A stretch of 64,000 nucleotides of DNA, from contig NZ_AUAR01000013.1 in assembly GCF_000428825.1 (NCBI RefSeq), positions 1-64,000 on the forward strand, in the 5' to 3' direction. Positions 37,178-46,950 of this stretch are shown here, in pieces (the first letter of the stretch is position 1; each line of letters begins with the position of its first letter). Origin of the DNA: Desulfomicrobium escambiense DSM 10707 (lineage in GTDB: Bacteria; Desulfobacterota; Desulfovibrionia; Desulfovibrionales; Desulfomicrobiaceae). A model generated the notes under the pieces. That model was not told the DNA's origin and made no database searches. It saw only the letters and a list, made by a program, of their open reading frames with translations. A program made the position numbers and the translations under genes.

Positions 37178-38791
37178 ATGACCACCCTCCACACCCGCGT
37201 CCTGATCATCGGCGCCGGCGCCACGGGCGCGGGACTGCTGCGCGACCTCGCCCTGCGCGGGGTGCCGGCCCTGCTCATCGAACAGCGCGACGTCAATTCC
37301 GGGGCGTCGGGAGGCAACCATGGGCTGCTGCACAGCGGCGCGCGCTACGTGGCCTCGGACCGGGAGGCGGCCGAGGAATGTCGCGAGGAAGGCGACATCT
37401 TGCGCCGTCTGGCGCCGCAGTGCATCGAGGACACGGGCGGCCTCTTCGTGGCCGTGCGGGGCGACGACGAGCGCTACGTGGCCGATTTTCCCGGCCTCTG
37501 CGCCGCAAGCTCCGTGCCCTGCCGCGGCCTCGACCTGGGCACGGCCCGGGTCATGGAGCCCGCCCTCTCCCCGGACCTCGTGGCTGCCTTTGCCGTGCAG
37601 GACGGTGCCGTGGACCCCTTCATGCTTTCCCTGGACAACATCGCCCAGGCCCTGAGCCTGGGCAACTCCATGCGCCGCAACCTGGCCGCGCGGTCCATGG
37701 AGGTCGAGAACGGGCGCATCGTGCGCGTGCTGTGCCGGGACATCACCACGGGCGAGGATGTGCGCATCGAGGCCGACCTGGTGCTGAACGCCGCCGGGGC
37801 CTGGGCCGCGCGCGTGGCGTCCCTGGCCGGGGCGCGCATCGGCATGCTCTTCTCCATGGGGAGCCTGCTGATCACCCAGGACCGCATCGCCACGCGCGTC
37901 ATCAACCGCCTGCGACGCCCGTCCGACGCCGACATCCTCGTGCCCGGCGGCACGGTCTCCATTCTCGGCACGACCTCCATCCGCGTGGCCTCGCCCGACG
38001 GCTGCCGCCCGAGCGTGACCGAGGCCGACCGGATCATCGACGACGCCCGGGCCATGCTGCCCATCCTCGATCGCACGCGCTACATCCGCGCCTACGCCGG
38101 GGTGCGGCCCCTAGTCTCCCTTGGCCCGGCCGGCGACGACCGCGCCGTGAGCCGCGGCTTCGCCCTCGTGGACCACGCTGCCGACGGTCTCGAAAATTTC
38201 ATCACCATCACCGGCGGCAAGCTGACCACCTACCGCCTCATGGCCGAGAAGGCCGCGGACCTGGCCTGCGCCAAGCTGGGCGTCGCGGCTCCCTGCCTGA
38301 CAAGGACGGAACCCCTGCCCGCCTCGACTCTGGGCCAGTGGACCGAGCCCGGCAAGGGCCCACGGGCCTGGGTCGACAGCCGCACCGAGGACGACCTGGT
38401 GCTGTGCGAGTGCGAGATGGTCTCGCGCGGGGTCATCGATTCCATCATCGACGAGGCCGGGGCCATGCGCGGCCGCTCCATGCTCAAGGCCATCGGCATG
38501 CGCAGCCGCGTGGGCAAGGGCCCCTGCCAGGGCGGGTTCTGCGGCCAGCGCGTGACCGGCCACCTCTACGACCGGGGCATGGTCGCCGGGATGCAGGGGC
38601 TGGCCGAGCTGAAAACGTTCACCGAACGCCGCTGGCGGGGCTTTTCGCCCATCCTGTGGGGCGTGCCGCTGATGCAGGCCGACCTGCAGGAGGCCCTGTA
38701 TTGCGGCTCCATGGACCTCGAGTTCGGGCCGCCCCCCTCCACCCGTGACGACGATGGCGCCTGCGCGCCGGTCGCCAAGGAGCCGGCATGA
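37178..38791 (+). CDS. glpA: anaerobic glycerol-3-phosphate dehydrogenase subunit A
   Basis: 537 residues from the ATG at 37178 after GGGGAAA; close to E. coli GlpA (542). It oxidises glycerol 3-phosphate to dihydroxyacetone phosphate. FAD motif LIIGAGATGAGLLRD near residue 10, then SGGNHGLLHSGARY and ITGGKLTTYRLMAEKAAD. The C-terminal BFD-like [2Fe-2S] domain has LCECEMVSRG and GPCQGGFC. Its stop overlaps the glpB start. Confidence 0.95.
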   Translation: MTTLHTRVLIIGAGATGAGLLRDLALRGVPALLIEQRDVNSGASGGNHGLLHSGARYVASDREAAEECREEGDILRRLAPQCIEDTGGLFVAVRGDDERYVADFPGLCAASSVPCRGLDLGTARVMEPALSPDLVAAFAVQDGAVDPFMLSLDNIAQALSLGNSMRRNLAARSMEVENGRIVRVLCRDITTGEDVRIEADLVLNAAGAWAARVASLAGARIGMLFSMGSLLITQDRIATRVINRLRRPSDADILVPGGTVSILGTTSIRVASPDGCRPSVTEADRIIDDARAMLPILDRTRYIRAYAGVRPLVSLGPAGDDRAVSRGFALVDHAADGLENFITITGGKLTTYRLMAEKAADLACAKLGVAAPCLTRTEPLPASTLGQWTEPGKGPRAWVDSRTEDDLVLCECEMVSRGVIDSIIDEAGAMRGRSMLKAIGMRSRVGKGPCQGGFCGQRVTGHLYDRGMVAGMQGLAELKTFTERRWRGFSPILWGVPLMQADLQEALYCGSMDLEFGPPPSTRDDDGACAPVAKEPA

Positions 38792-40044
38792 AAACATATG
38801 ATGTCATGGTCATCGGCTCGGGCTTCGCCGGCATGGCGGCCAGCCTGTTCGCCGCAAAGCGGGGGCTGTCCGTGGTCCAGGCCGGCGGCACGGGCGGCAT
38901 CGACTTCAGCACGGGCTTCATCGATCTCCTGGCTGTGCACCCCGTGGCCGAGCAGCGCGTCTGGGAGGACCCCTTCGCCGCCCTGGTCGCCCTGCGCCGG
39001 GACCTGCCGCTGCACCCCTATGCCCATGTGGCCGACGACGAGATTGCGGCCGCCCTGGAGGAGTTCACCGGATTTCTCGAAGAGAATGGCCTTTGCTACA
39101 CCGGCCGCCCAGGGCGCAACACCCTGGCCCTGACCTCGGCCGGCACCGTCAAGCCCACGTACCTGCTGCCCTGCTCCGCTTGGGGCGGGGTGGAGGCGCT
39201 GGAGGCCAAGGCTCCAACCCTGCTGGTCGACTTTCACGGCCTCAAGGGCATCTCGGCCCGGCAGATCGCCGAGGTGCGCGCGGACTGGCCGGGGCTGCGC
39301 ACGGCCCGCGTCCGCTTCCCCGGCATGGGGGGCGAGCTGTATCCCGAACACATGGCCTGGAGCATGGCCGACCAGGCCAGGCGGATCGAACTGGCCGAGG
39401 CCGTCCGGCCGCTGCTGGGAGACGCGCGCTTCGTCGGGTTCCCGGCCATCTTCGGCATGACCGACACCATGGCCGTGGTCCGGCACATGGAGGAACTGCT
39501 GGGGCGCCGGGTCTTCGAGATCCCCACCCTGCCGCCGTCCATCGCCGGGCCCCGCCTGCGCGCGGCCTTCGATCGGGGCTTGCCCGCCCTGGGGGTGCGG
39601 ACGTACACGCAGAAGCTCGTCAGCGCCGCCGAGGTGTCCGGCGAAATGTTTCATTTTACGGCTGGCAGCGGCTCCACGGCGGTGCGCATCGCCGCGCGGG
39701 GCGCCGTCCTGGCCAGCGGCCGCTTCTTCGGAAAGGGGCTCAAGGCCGACCGGCACGCCGTGCGCGAGGCCGTGTTCGACCTGCCCGTGCGCCAACCCGA
39801 AAAGCGGGAGGACTGGCACAGGGCCGAGTTCTTCGACCCGCGCGGCCACGAGATCAACCAGTCAGGGCTTGAAACCGACGCCGCCCTGCGGCCCCTCGGC
39901 GCCGACGGACGGCCATTCCACCCGCGCCTCCACGCCGCCGGGGCCATCCTGGCCCACCAGGACTGGATGCGTATGAAGTGCGGCGCGGGCCTGGCCATCG
40001 CCACGGCCTGCAAGGCGGTGCGGGAGCTGAGCCAAAATCTCTAA
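38788..40044 (+). CDS. glpB: anaerobic glycerol-3-phosphate dehydrogenase subunit B
   Basis: 418 residues, E. coli GlpB has 419. The N-terminal flavin motif is VMVIGSGFAGMAASLFAA; ALTSAGTVKPTYLLPCS and FGKGLKAD are typical GlpB stretches. It carries a second flavin and passes electrons from GlpA toward the Fe-S subunit. ATGA overlap with glpA, AAGGAG upstream. Confidence 0.94.
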   Translation: MKTYDVMVIGSGFAGMAASLFAAKRGLSVVQAGGTGGIDFSTGFIDLLAVHPVAEQRVWEDPFAALVALRRDLPLHPYAHVADDEIAAALEEFTGFLEENGLCYTGRPGRNTLALTSAGTVKPTYLLPCSAWGGVEALEAKAPTLLVDFHGLKGISARQIAEVRADWPGLRTARVRFPGMGGELYPEHMAWSMADQARRIELAEAVRPLLGDARFVGFPAIFGMTDTMAVVRHMEELLGRRVFEIPTLPPSIAGPRLRAAFDRGLPALGVRTYTQKLVSAAEVSGEMFHFTAGSGSTAVRIAARGAVLASGRFFGKGLKADRHAVREAVFDLPVRQPEKREDWHRAEFFDPRGHEINQSGLETDAALRPLGADGRPFHPRLHAAGAILAHQDWMRMKCGAGLAIATACKAVRELSQNL

Positions 40045-40059
40045 ACACGCGGGAGCGGC

Positions 40060-41643
40060 ATGGACTTCTTTTCCGCCGGACTCGGCCTTGCCTGTCTGAG
40101 CTTCGTCCTGGGTTTCGCCTGGCGCGTCCACGGCCGCCCCGGTAGCCGCCTGCCCGCCGCCTCCGAACAGGACCGCAGGAAAAGCGGCCTGGCCGCCGGT
40201 CTGGTGGACATCATCCTGCTGCGCCGCACTCTGCGCACCGGCAAGCTCCGCTGGGCAGGGCACACGCTCCTCATCCTGGGCTTCCTGCCCCTGCTTTTCC
40301 TGCACGCCATGGACGGGATCGTCACCCGCCCCCTCTTTTCCGGCTACGAACCGACCCTGGAGCCTTGGCAGTCGGCCCGCAACGCCCTGGGCCTGGCCGC
40401 CCTGGCGGGCCTTGGCCTGCTGGTCTGGCACAGGGGGCGGCGGCTGCGCGCCTTCAGCCGCGTCCAGGACTGGGCGCTTCTGGGACTGCTGGCCGCCGTG
40501 CTTCTGACCGGCTTCGTGCTGGAGGCCGCAAAGATGGCCTCGCCCGCGGACTTCGAGCGCATGGTCGCCGACTTTTTCCCCGAGGCCGACGGTGACGAGT
40601 TCATCGCCCTGCAGGCCCACTGGGCGCGGGAGAACGGCGTGCGCTTCGAACGCTTCCTGCCGACGGCCCCGGAAATCCTTGAGCAGGGCCGCGAACTGCA
40701 CGAGGACCGCTGCGCCGGGTGTCACGCGCCAACCGCCACGGCCTTCGCCTCCCGGACCCTGGCCGACGCCCTGCCCGCAGGCGCCGTGCTTCCGCGGACC
40801 ATGGCCCCGATCTTCTGGCATCTGCACGTCGGTCTGGCCTTTCTTGTCCTGGCCCTGCTGCCCTGGGGCAAGTTCCTGCATCCCCTGGCCTCACCGGCCA
40901 ATCTCCTGGTCCGGGGAGGCCGTTGGGACAGCGGGTTTCCCGCCGCGCCTCCGGCCCGGAACCTGGCCTTGGAGGCCTGCACGCGCTGCGGCCAGTGCAG
41001 CCTGCACTGCAGCGTGGCGCCGAGCCGCCGCGTCCTCGGCAATGTCGACATCCTGCCCATGGACAAGCTCGCGGACCTGCGCAGTTGGCTGGACCGCAGC
41101 CTGGATGGCGCGCGACTGGCGGACCTGGTCGAAGGCAGCCACGTCTGCACCGAATGCCTGCGCTGCACCCAGGTCTGCCCGGCCGGCATCGACCTGCAGG
41201 ATCTCTGGATATCCTCCAAGGCGGCGTTGTCGGAGGCCGGCAGGGCCGGGGTGGACGGCGAGATCCGCAAGCGCACGGCCGGCGAGTGGGCTCACGAGCT
41301 TGCCTCGCGCCGCCTGGGCAAGGTCGGTGCCAGCGGCTCCGGTCTGGCCGACCACGCCGAGTCCTTCTGGGGCTGCGTGCAGTGCACGACCTGCACGGGC
41401 GTCTGCCCGGTCGTGGCCGTGAGCACGGACCCGCAACGCGACTTGGACCTGACACCCCAGCAGATCATGAACTACCTGCGCATGGGCCTCAAGGCCCAGA
41501 CCCTGGGCGCGCGCATGGTCTGGAGCTGCACGACCTGCTACAAGTGCCAGGAGCACTGTCCCCAAGGCGTGCCCGTGGCCGACATTCTCTATGAACTGCG
41601 CCAGCTCGGCGCCCGGACCCTGCGCCACAGGGGGAAGCCGTGA
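40060..41643 (+). CDS. GlpC-position membrane cytochrome/ferredoxin fusion (HdrE/HdrC-like)
   Basis: 527 residues, unlike E. coli GlpC (396). The N-terminal ~290 residues have about five membrane helices with several His residues (GHTLLILGFLPLLFLHAMDG, IFWHLHVGLAFLVLALLPWG), as in NarI/HdrE-like b-type cytochromes. Inserted before the last helix is CAGCH (218-222), a c-type heme motif. The C-terminal part has four cluster motifs starting at Cys307, 363, 439 and 490, i.e. two ferredoxin-like pairs for up to four [4Fe-4S] clusters. The CCG domains of normal GlpC are absent and are encoded by the next gene. Likely role: take electrons from GlpAB and reduce menaquinone. Confidence 0.82.
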   Translation: MDFFSAGLGLACLSFVLGFAWRVHGRPGSRLPAASEQDRRKSGLAAGLVDIILLRRTLRTGKLRWAGHTLLILGFLPLLFLHAMDGIVTRPLFSGYEPTLEPWQSARNALGLAALAGLGLLVWHRGRRLRAFSRVQDWALLGLLAAVLLTGFVLEAAKMASPADFERMVADFFPEADGDEFIALQAHWARENGVRFERFLPTAPEILEQGRELHEDRCAGCHAPTATAFASRTLADALPAGAVLPRTMAPIFWHLHVGLAFLVLALLPWGKFLHPLASPANLLVRGGRWDSGFPAAPPARNLALEACTRCGQCSLHCSVAPSRRVLGNVDILPMDKLADLRSWLDRSLDGARLADLVEGSHVCTECLRCTQVCPAGIDLQDLWISSKAALSEAGRAGVDGEIRKRTAGEWAHELASRRLGKVGASGSGLADHAESFWGCVQCTTCTGVCPVVAVSTDPQRDLDLTPQQIMNYLRMGLKAQTLGARMVWSCTTCYKCQEHCPQGVPVADILYELRQLGARTLRHRGKP

Positions 41644-42470
41644 TGCGTTACGCCTATTTCCCGGGCTGCAAGATCGCCCACCACCTGCCCGCCCACGGAC
41701 TGAGCGTCGAAGCCGTCTGCGACCGTCTTGGCATCGGCCTGGAGCGGACGGAGTTCGCCTGTTGCGGCTACCCCGTGCGCCACGAGAGCCAGGACGCCGC
41801 GGTCTACTCCGCCCTGCGCGGCCTGGCCCAGGCCCAGAGCCTCGGGCTCGACCTCATGACGCCGTGCAAGTGCTGCTTCGGCAATTTCCAGCACGCCCGG
41901 TACCAGGCCGCCCAGGACGAAAACCTCATGCAGCGCATGAAGGATCTGTTGGCCGAGGAAGGGCTCCCCTTTCCCGAAACCGTCCGCGTCCGCCATCTGC
42001 TGCAGGTCCTGGACGAGAGCCTGGACGCGGTGTCGCAGGCCGTCACGCGCCCCCTGCGCAACCTGCGGCTGGCCTGCCACTACGGCTGCCACGCCCTGCG
42101 TCCGGCCGCCGTCACCCATTTCGACGACCCCCTTGGGCCGACCATTTTCGAACGCGTCGCGGCGGCGACCGGGGCCGTCCCGCTGCCCTGGGAGCTGCGC
42201 CTGGAGTGTTGCGGCTACCCCTTGCGCGGTCGCGACGAATCCATCTCGGACCTGCTCATGGCCAAGAAGCTGGCCAGCGCGGCGACTTCGGGCGCGGACG
42301 TGCTGGCCACGGCCTGCACCTACTGTCAGCTGCAGTTCGGCCAGGGCGAGGGACGCACCATCCCGGCCGTCCTTTTTTCGCAGATTCTGGGCCTGGCCCT
42401 GGGCCTGCCGCCGGAAGACCTCGGCCTGGCCCCCGACGCCCCGTGGCTCGGCCGCCTTGAGAAAGAATGA
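41643..42470 (+). CDS. HdrB-like CCG-domain subunit of the glycerol-3-phosphate dehydrogenase
   Basis: 275 residues from the ATG at 41643 (a GTG at 41640 is also possible). Two Cys-rich CCG units are present: FPGC with ACCGYP and CKCCFGNF, then CHYGC with ECCGYP and CTYC. HdrB-type CCG domains bind non-cubane Fe-S clusters or heterodisulfide-like sites; in E. coli GlpC such domains are part of the same chain. The start overlaps the preceding stop (TGATG). It completes a GlpABC-like complex split between two genes. Confidence 0.85.
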   Translation: MRYAYFPGCKIAHHLPAHGLSVEAVCDRLGIGLERTEFACCGYPVRHESQDAAVYSALRGLAQAQSLGLDLMTPCKCCFGNFQHARYQAAQDENLMQRMKDLLAEEGLPFPETVRVRHLLQVLDESLDAVSQAVTRPLRNLRLACHYGCHALRPAAVTHFDDPLGPTIFERVAAATGAVPLPWELRLECCGYPLRGRDESISDLLMAKKLASAATSGADVLATACTYCQLQFGQGEGRTIPAVLFSQILGLALGLPPEDLGLAPDAPWLGRLEKE

Positions 42471-42518
42471 TTTTTCTGTAGAGTCACCGCACCGCAAACC
42501 CTTTCTTCGGAGGAGAAC

Positions 42519-44030
42519 ATGGCCCGCTACGTAGGAGCAGTCGACCAGGGGACAACCAGCAGCCGCTTCATCATCTTCGACGAGCACGGCCGCATCGTGG
42601 CCATGGACCAGAAGGAGCACGAGCAGATCTACCCCCGGCCCGGCTGGGTCGAGCACGACCCCATGGAGATCTGGAACAACACCCAGGACGTCATCCGCGG
42701 GGCCCTGGCCAAGTCCGGCATCAAGGGTTCCGAGCTTTCGGCCGTGGGCATCACCAACCAGCGCGAAACCACGGTGGTCTGGGACCGCTTCACGGGCAAG
42801 CCCTACTACAACGCCATCGTCTGGCAGTGCACGCGCACCCACGACATCTGCAAGGAGCTCACGGCCGACGGCGGCCAGGACCGCTTCCGGGCCGTGACGG
42901 GCCTGCCCGTGGCCACGTATTTCTCCGGCCCCAAGATCCGCTGGATCCTGGACAACGTGCCCGAGGCCCGCGCGGCCGCCGACAAGGGCAACGCCCTGTT
43001 CGGGACCATCGAGACCTGGATCATCTGGTGGCTGACGGGCGGACCCAAGGGCGGCGCCCACGTGTCCGACGTGACCAACGCCAGCCGGACCATGCTCATG
43101 GACCTGAAGACCCTGGCCTGGGACGAGGACATCCTCAAGGTCATGGGCATCCCGGCCCAGGGTCTGCCGCGCATCGTGCCCTCGTCCGACAGCGCCACCT
43201 GGGGCCCGACCAGCGAGGACGGCCCCCTGGGCGCGCGCGTGCCGGTCTGCGGCGCCGTGGGCGACCAGCAGGCGGCCCTTGTCGGCCAGACCTGCTTCGC
43301 GCCGGGCGAGGCCAAGAACACCTACGGCACGGGCTGCTTCCTGCTCATGCACACGGGCCACGAGCCCATCCAGTCCCGCCACGGCCTCATCACCACCCTG
43401 GCCTACCAGTTCAGCGGCCGCAAACCCTCCTACTGCCTGGAAGGCTCCATCGCCATCGCCGGCGCCCTGGTGCAGTGGCTCCGCGACAACCTGCAGATGT
43501 TCTCCTCGGCCCCCGAGATCGAGCACCTGGCCCGCCAGGTCGAGGACACGGGCGGCATGTACATCGTGCCGGCCTTCTCGGGCCTCTACGCCCCCTACTG
43601 GCGCCCCGACGCACGAGGCGCCATGGTCGGCCTGACGCGCTACATCAACCGCAACCACATCGCCCGCGCCGTGCTCGAAGCCACGGCCTACCAGACCAAG
43701 GAGATCGTCGAGGCCATGAACAAGGACTCGGGCGTGGAGCTGAAGACCCTCAAGGCCGACGGCGGCATGGTCTTCAACGAGCTGCTCATGCAGTTCCAGG
43801 CCGACATCCTGAACGTGCCCGTGGTGCGCCCCAAGGTGGCCGAGACCACCTGCCTCGGCGCGGCCTACGCCGCCGGCATCGCGTCCGGCTTCTGGTCCGG
43901 CCGCGAGGAACTCTACAACAACTGGGAAGAGGACAAGCGCTGGATCCCCGACATGGAGGAAACCCGCCGCGCGGCCCTCTTCGCCGGCTGGAAGAAGGCC
44001 GTGACCCGGACGTTTGACTGGGTGGAATAG
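42519..44030 (+). CDS. glpK: glycerol kinase
   Basis: 503 residues, normal length, GGAGGAG before the [23 protein letters not shown] begins the ATP-binding domain; [16 protein letters not shown] binds glycerol, and [27 protein letters not shown] and [19 protein letters not shown] follow. It phosphorylates imported glycerol, feeding GlpAB. It is the last gene of the rightward glp operon, with a terminator 20 bases on. Confidence 0.97.
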   Translation: MARYVGAVDQGTTSSRFIIFDEHGRIVAMDQKEHEQIYPRPGWVEHDPMEIWNNTQDVIRGALAKSGIKGSELSAVGITNQRETTVVWDRFTGKPYYNAIVWQCTRTHDICKELTADGGQDRFRAVTGLPVATYFSGPKIRWILDNVPEARAAADKGNALFGTIETWIIWWLTGGPKGGAHVSDVTNASRTMLMDLKTLAWDEDILKVMGIPAQGLPRIVPSSDSATWGPTSEDGPLGARVPVCGAVGDQQAALVGQTCFAPGEAKNTYGTGCFLLMHTGHEPIQSRHGLITTLAYQFSGRKPSYCLEGSIAIAGALVQWLRDNLQMFSSAPEIEHLARQVEDTGGMYIVPAFSGLYAPYWRPDARGAMVGLTRYINRNHIARAVLEATAYQTKEIVEAMNKDSGVELKTLKADGGMVFNELLMQFQADILNVPVVRPKVAETTCLGAAYAAGIASGFWSGREELYNNWEEDKRWIPDMEETRRAALFAGWKKAVTRTFDWVE

Positions 44031-44049
44031 GAGCATTCGACCGATATTG

Positions 44050-44090
44050 AAGGGGGGCGTGATTTCCGCATTGAAATCACGCCCCCTTTG
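44050..44090 (+). terminator. intrinsic terminator after glpK
   Basis: A long stem (GGGCGTGATTTC with GAAATCACGCCC) is flanked by A/G and C/T tracts and followed by TTT. Confidence 0.8.
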
Positions 44091-44216
44091 CTATGGACTT
44101 TGGACATGTCAGGGGTACAATCCGGTCTGATCCGTGCCGATGCACGTTCCGCGTGAGCAGCGGGGCGCATCCGCCGGTGCGGGATCCGATTTTCGAAGCA
44201 TGAAAGGAGCGCCCCC

Positions 44217-45965
44217 ATGTTCCGCATCCGCCCCATCTACGACACCACGGTGCCCATCGACGCCCAGCGCGTCGAGCAGGTGCAGGCCATTCTGGCCGAA
44301 CGGTTTCCGCTCATCGCGGCCTCCGAGGTGGCGAGCCTCCCGGCCACCCTCAAAAACCCGCTGGGCAAGGGGTACCGGACCATCGTCTTCGTGGCCGAGG
44401 GTCAGCGCCGGGTGGTGCAGGGATTCGCCCTGCTGTGCCATTTCTCGGACCTGCGCTTCTGCTACCTGGACTACCTCTCGGTCAGCCTGCGCCACGGCGG
44501 GCGCGGCGTGGGTTCGGCCCTGTACGAACGGGTGCGCGAGGAGGCCAGGGCCCTGGGCGACACGGCCCTCTTCTTCGAATGCCTGCCCGACGACCCGGCC
44601 CTGTGCCGGGACCCGGAGCTGCTGCGCGAGAACGTGGCGCGGCTGCGCTTCTACGAACGTTACGGGGCGCGGCCGGTCGTCAACACGGCCTACGAGACCC
44701 CCCTTTCGCCCGAGGACGACTGCGCGCCCTATCTGGTGGCCGACCCGCTGGACAAGCCCTTCCGGCTGACGCGCGACCGCGCCCGGCACGTCATCCGCGC
44801 CGTGCTGGAGCGCAAGTACAAGGGGAAATGCTCGCCTGAGTACGTGCGCATGGTCCTCGACTCCATCCCGCCCGGCCCCCTGGCCTTGCGCGATTTCCGC
44901 TACGCCAGGGAGACCGTTCCCGTGCGGCCGCAGGTCATCAGCGCCGACCGGCGCATCGCCCTGGTCTGCAACGAGAAGCATTCCATCCATCATGTGCGCG
45001 AGCGCGGCTACGTCGAATCGCCGGTGCGCATGAGCACCATCCTGCGCGAGATCGAGAAGTCCGGGCTGTTCGACCGCCGCGAGGCACGGCATTTCTCGGA
45101 GCGGCACATCACGCAGGTCCATGACCGTCAGTTCGTGTCCTATTTCAAGACAGTCTGCGCCGCGCTGCCCGAAAAGAAATCCGTCTACCCCTACGTCTTC
45201 CCCATCCGCAACGCGACCCGGCCGCCCAAGGAGCTGGCCGTGCGCGCGGGCTACTACTGCATCGACACCTTCACCCCCCTGAACGGCAACGCCTACGCCG
45301 CGGCGCGCGGGGCCGTGGACTGCGGCCTGACAGCGGCCGAGGAGATCCTGGCCGGCCGGCGCCTGGCCTACGCACTGGTCCGCCCGCCCGGACACCACGC
45401 CGAACGCCGGGCTTTCGGCGGCTTCTGCTATTTCAACACGGCCGCCGTGGTGGCCCAGCGCCTCTGCGCCCACGGCCGGGTGGCGGTCCTCGACGTGGAC
45501 TACCACCACGGCAACGGCACCCAGAACATCTTCTACGAGAGAGGCGACGTGCTGACGGTCTCCATCCACGGGCACCCGAGCTTCGCCTACCCGTATTTCA
45601 GCGGCTTCGCGGACGAGATCGGCGAAGGGCCCGGTTACGGTTTCAACCGCAACTACGCCCTGCCCGAGAAGATGGACGGCGAGCGGTACGCCGAGGTGCT
45701 GCGCCGCGCCCTGGCCTTCATCGCCGACTTCGACCCGGCCTTCCTGGTCGTCGGCCTCGGGCTGGACCCGGCCAAGGGCGACCCGACGGGCACCTGGGAC
45801 CTGCAGGCCAGGGATTTCCTGCGCAACGGGAAGCTGATCGGGGGCCTCGGAAGGCATACGCTGGTGGTGCAGGAAGGCGGCTACCGCATCCGGTCCCTGG
45901 GCGTGAACGCCGCCAACTTCTTTCAGGGGCTTTTCGAAGGCGCGGCCGTGGCGCGGAGGCGCTGA
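44217..45965 (+). CDS. GNAT acetyltransferase fused to histone-deacetylase-family enzyme
   Basis: 582 residues, AAGGAG before the ATG. Residues ~1-165 form a GNAT domain: SVSLRHGGRGVGSALYERV is the acetyl-CoA-binding A motif, and VARLRFYERYGARPV the B-type motif. A linker with a small helical region follows. Residues ~240-580 are a class-II-like deacetylase with all catalytic elements: RPPGHHAERR (His393, His394), DVDYHHGNG (zinc ligands Asp426 and His428-region), Asp517 in GLGLDPAKGDP and Tyr556 in EGGYRIRS. Bacterial members of this family act on acetylated polyamines, acetoin-related compounds or proteins. The substrate is unknown. It stands alone between terminators. Confidence 0.88.
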   Translation: MFRIRPIYDTTVPIDAQRVEQVQAILAERFPLIAASEVASLPATLKNPLGKGYRTIVFVAEGQRRVVQGFALLCHFSDLRFCYLDYLSVSLRHGGRGVGSALYERVREEARALGDTALFFECLPDDPALCRDPELLRENVARLRFYERYGARPVVNTAYETPLSPEDDCAPYLVADPLDKPFRLTRDRARHVIRAVLERKYKGKCSPEYVRMVLDSIPPGPLALRDFRYARETVPVRPQVISADRRIALVCNEKHSIHHVRERGYVESPVRMSTILREIEKSGLFDRREARHFSERHITQVHDRQFVSYFKTVCAALPEKKSVYPYVFPIRNATRPPKELAVRAGYYCIDTFTPLNGNAYAAARGAVDCGLTAAEEILAGRRLAYALVRPPGHHAERRAFGGFCYFNTAAVVAQRLCAHGRVAVLDVDYHHGNGTQNIFYERGDVLTVSIHGHPSFAYPYFSGFADEIGEGPGYGFNRNYALPEKMDGERYAEVLRRALAFIADFDPAFLVVGLGLDPAKGDPTGTWDLQARDFLRNGKLIGGLGRHTLVVQEGGYRIRSLGVNAANFFQGLFEGAAVARRR

Positions 45966-45970
45966 AATGG

Positions 45971-46010
45971 CCGGACGGCCGGCGCTCCTGCGAGAGCGCC
46001 GACCGTCCGG
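45971..46010. other. GC-rich stem-loop between convergent genes
   Basis: CCGGACGG pairs with CCGTCCGG, with inner CGGCGCTC and GAGCGCCG. No T-run follows on either strand, so termination activity is uncertain. Confidence 0.55.
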
Positions 46011-46057
46011 GGATGGGGAATTTCACCGTGGCGGGCCTGTTTGCCCGCGGCCGTTCA

Positions 46058-46705
46058 TCAACCGAGCAGGTCCAGAAGCTCCATGGGGTGGTCGATGATC
46101 ACGGCCGCGCCCGAGGCCCGCAACTCGTCCTCAGCCCGGAACCCCCAGGTCACGCCCACGGGGAACATCCCTGCGCCCACGGCGGTGCGCATGTCCACGT
46201 CCGTGTCGCCGAGGTAGAGGATCTCCTCCGGGGCCACGCCCAGGTGTCGGATGACCTGCCGCGGCCCGGCCGGGTCCGGCTTGACCGGGACGCCCGGCAT
46301 CTGGCCCAGGGTCAGGGCGAAGTCCCAGTCCGGGAGGAACGCGCCCATGCACAGCTCGGCGAACTCCTGAGGCTTGTTGGTCAGCACGGCCATGGGGATG
46401 TTCCTGGCCGTCAGGGCGTCGAGCAGTTCGGCCACGCCGTCGTAGAGACGGGTCTTGACCTTCCAGTTCGCCTTGTATTCCCGCAGGAAATCCTGCAGAC
46501 ACTCCGCGGCCAGGTCCTGCCGGTCGGCAGGGAGCGTGCGCAGCACGAGGTTCCTGGCCCCGCTCCCGACGAAGAAGCGGTAGGCGTCCACGGGGTGGAC
46601 GGGCAGGTTCCTGCCCGCCAGGACCCGGTTCATGGCGTCAGCCAGGTCGTCCAGGGTATCGAGCAGGGTGCCGTCCATATCAAAAACAACAGCCTTGTAT
46701 TTCAC
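46058..46705 (-). CDS. HAD phosphatase, Gph-like
   Basis: 215 residues from a GTG start. DMDGTLLDTLDDL is the nucleophile motif, VLTNKP motif II, KPDPAGPRQVIRHLG motif III and LGDTDVDMRTAVGAG motif IV; the helical cap lies between. This matches phosphoglycolate phosphatases, though many such enzymes act on other small phosphate esters. It converges with the GNAT-deacetylase gene. Confidence 0.88.
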   Translation of the reverse strand: MKYKAVVFDMDGTLLDTLDDLADAMNRVLAGRNLPVHPVDAYRFFVGSGARNLVLRTLPADRQDLAAECLQDFLREYKANWKVKTRLYDGVAELLDALTARNIPMAVLTNKPQEFAELCMGAFLPDWDFALTLGQMPGVPVKPDPAGPRQVIRHLGVAPEEILYLGDTDVDMRTAVGAGMFPVGVTWGFRAEDELRASGAAVIIDHPMELLDLLG

Positions 46706-46875
46706 CGGTCTTTCCTTGTTTTCATGTTCTTTCCGGGTGTCATGCTAAGCCATGGGGGCGGCCCGGCAGCAGGCCGCTCCCGAATTTCCCCGGTTGGCGC
46801 GCCCTTCCCGGCTTCGGGTCCGATGACCGTTACGATCCGGGGAATATATTAGACAAGGTTAATCTTTTACTTGAC

Positions 46876-46894
46876 GAGAATGATTACTATTAAT
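46876..46894 (+). promoter_or_regulatory. Fur-like box before the peroxiredoxin gene
   Basis: GAGAATGATTACTATTAAT matches 13 of the 19 bases of the Fur consensus and lies in an AT-rich promoter segment, next to a TTGACG at 46871-46876 that could be a -35 box. PerR, a Fur relative, often controls peroxiredoxins and is an equally good candidate. Confidence 0.4.
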
Positions 46895-46950
46895 AAGAGC
46901 TTTCCATCACACATGCACAGCACTCTCGAACACGCATAAGGAGCATAACC

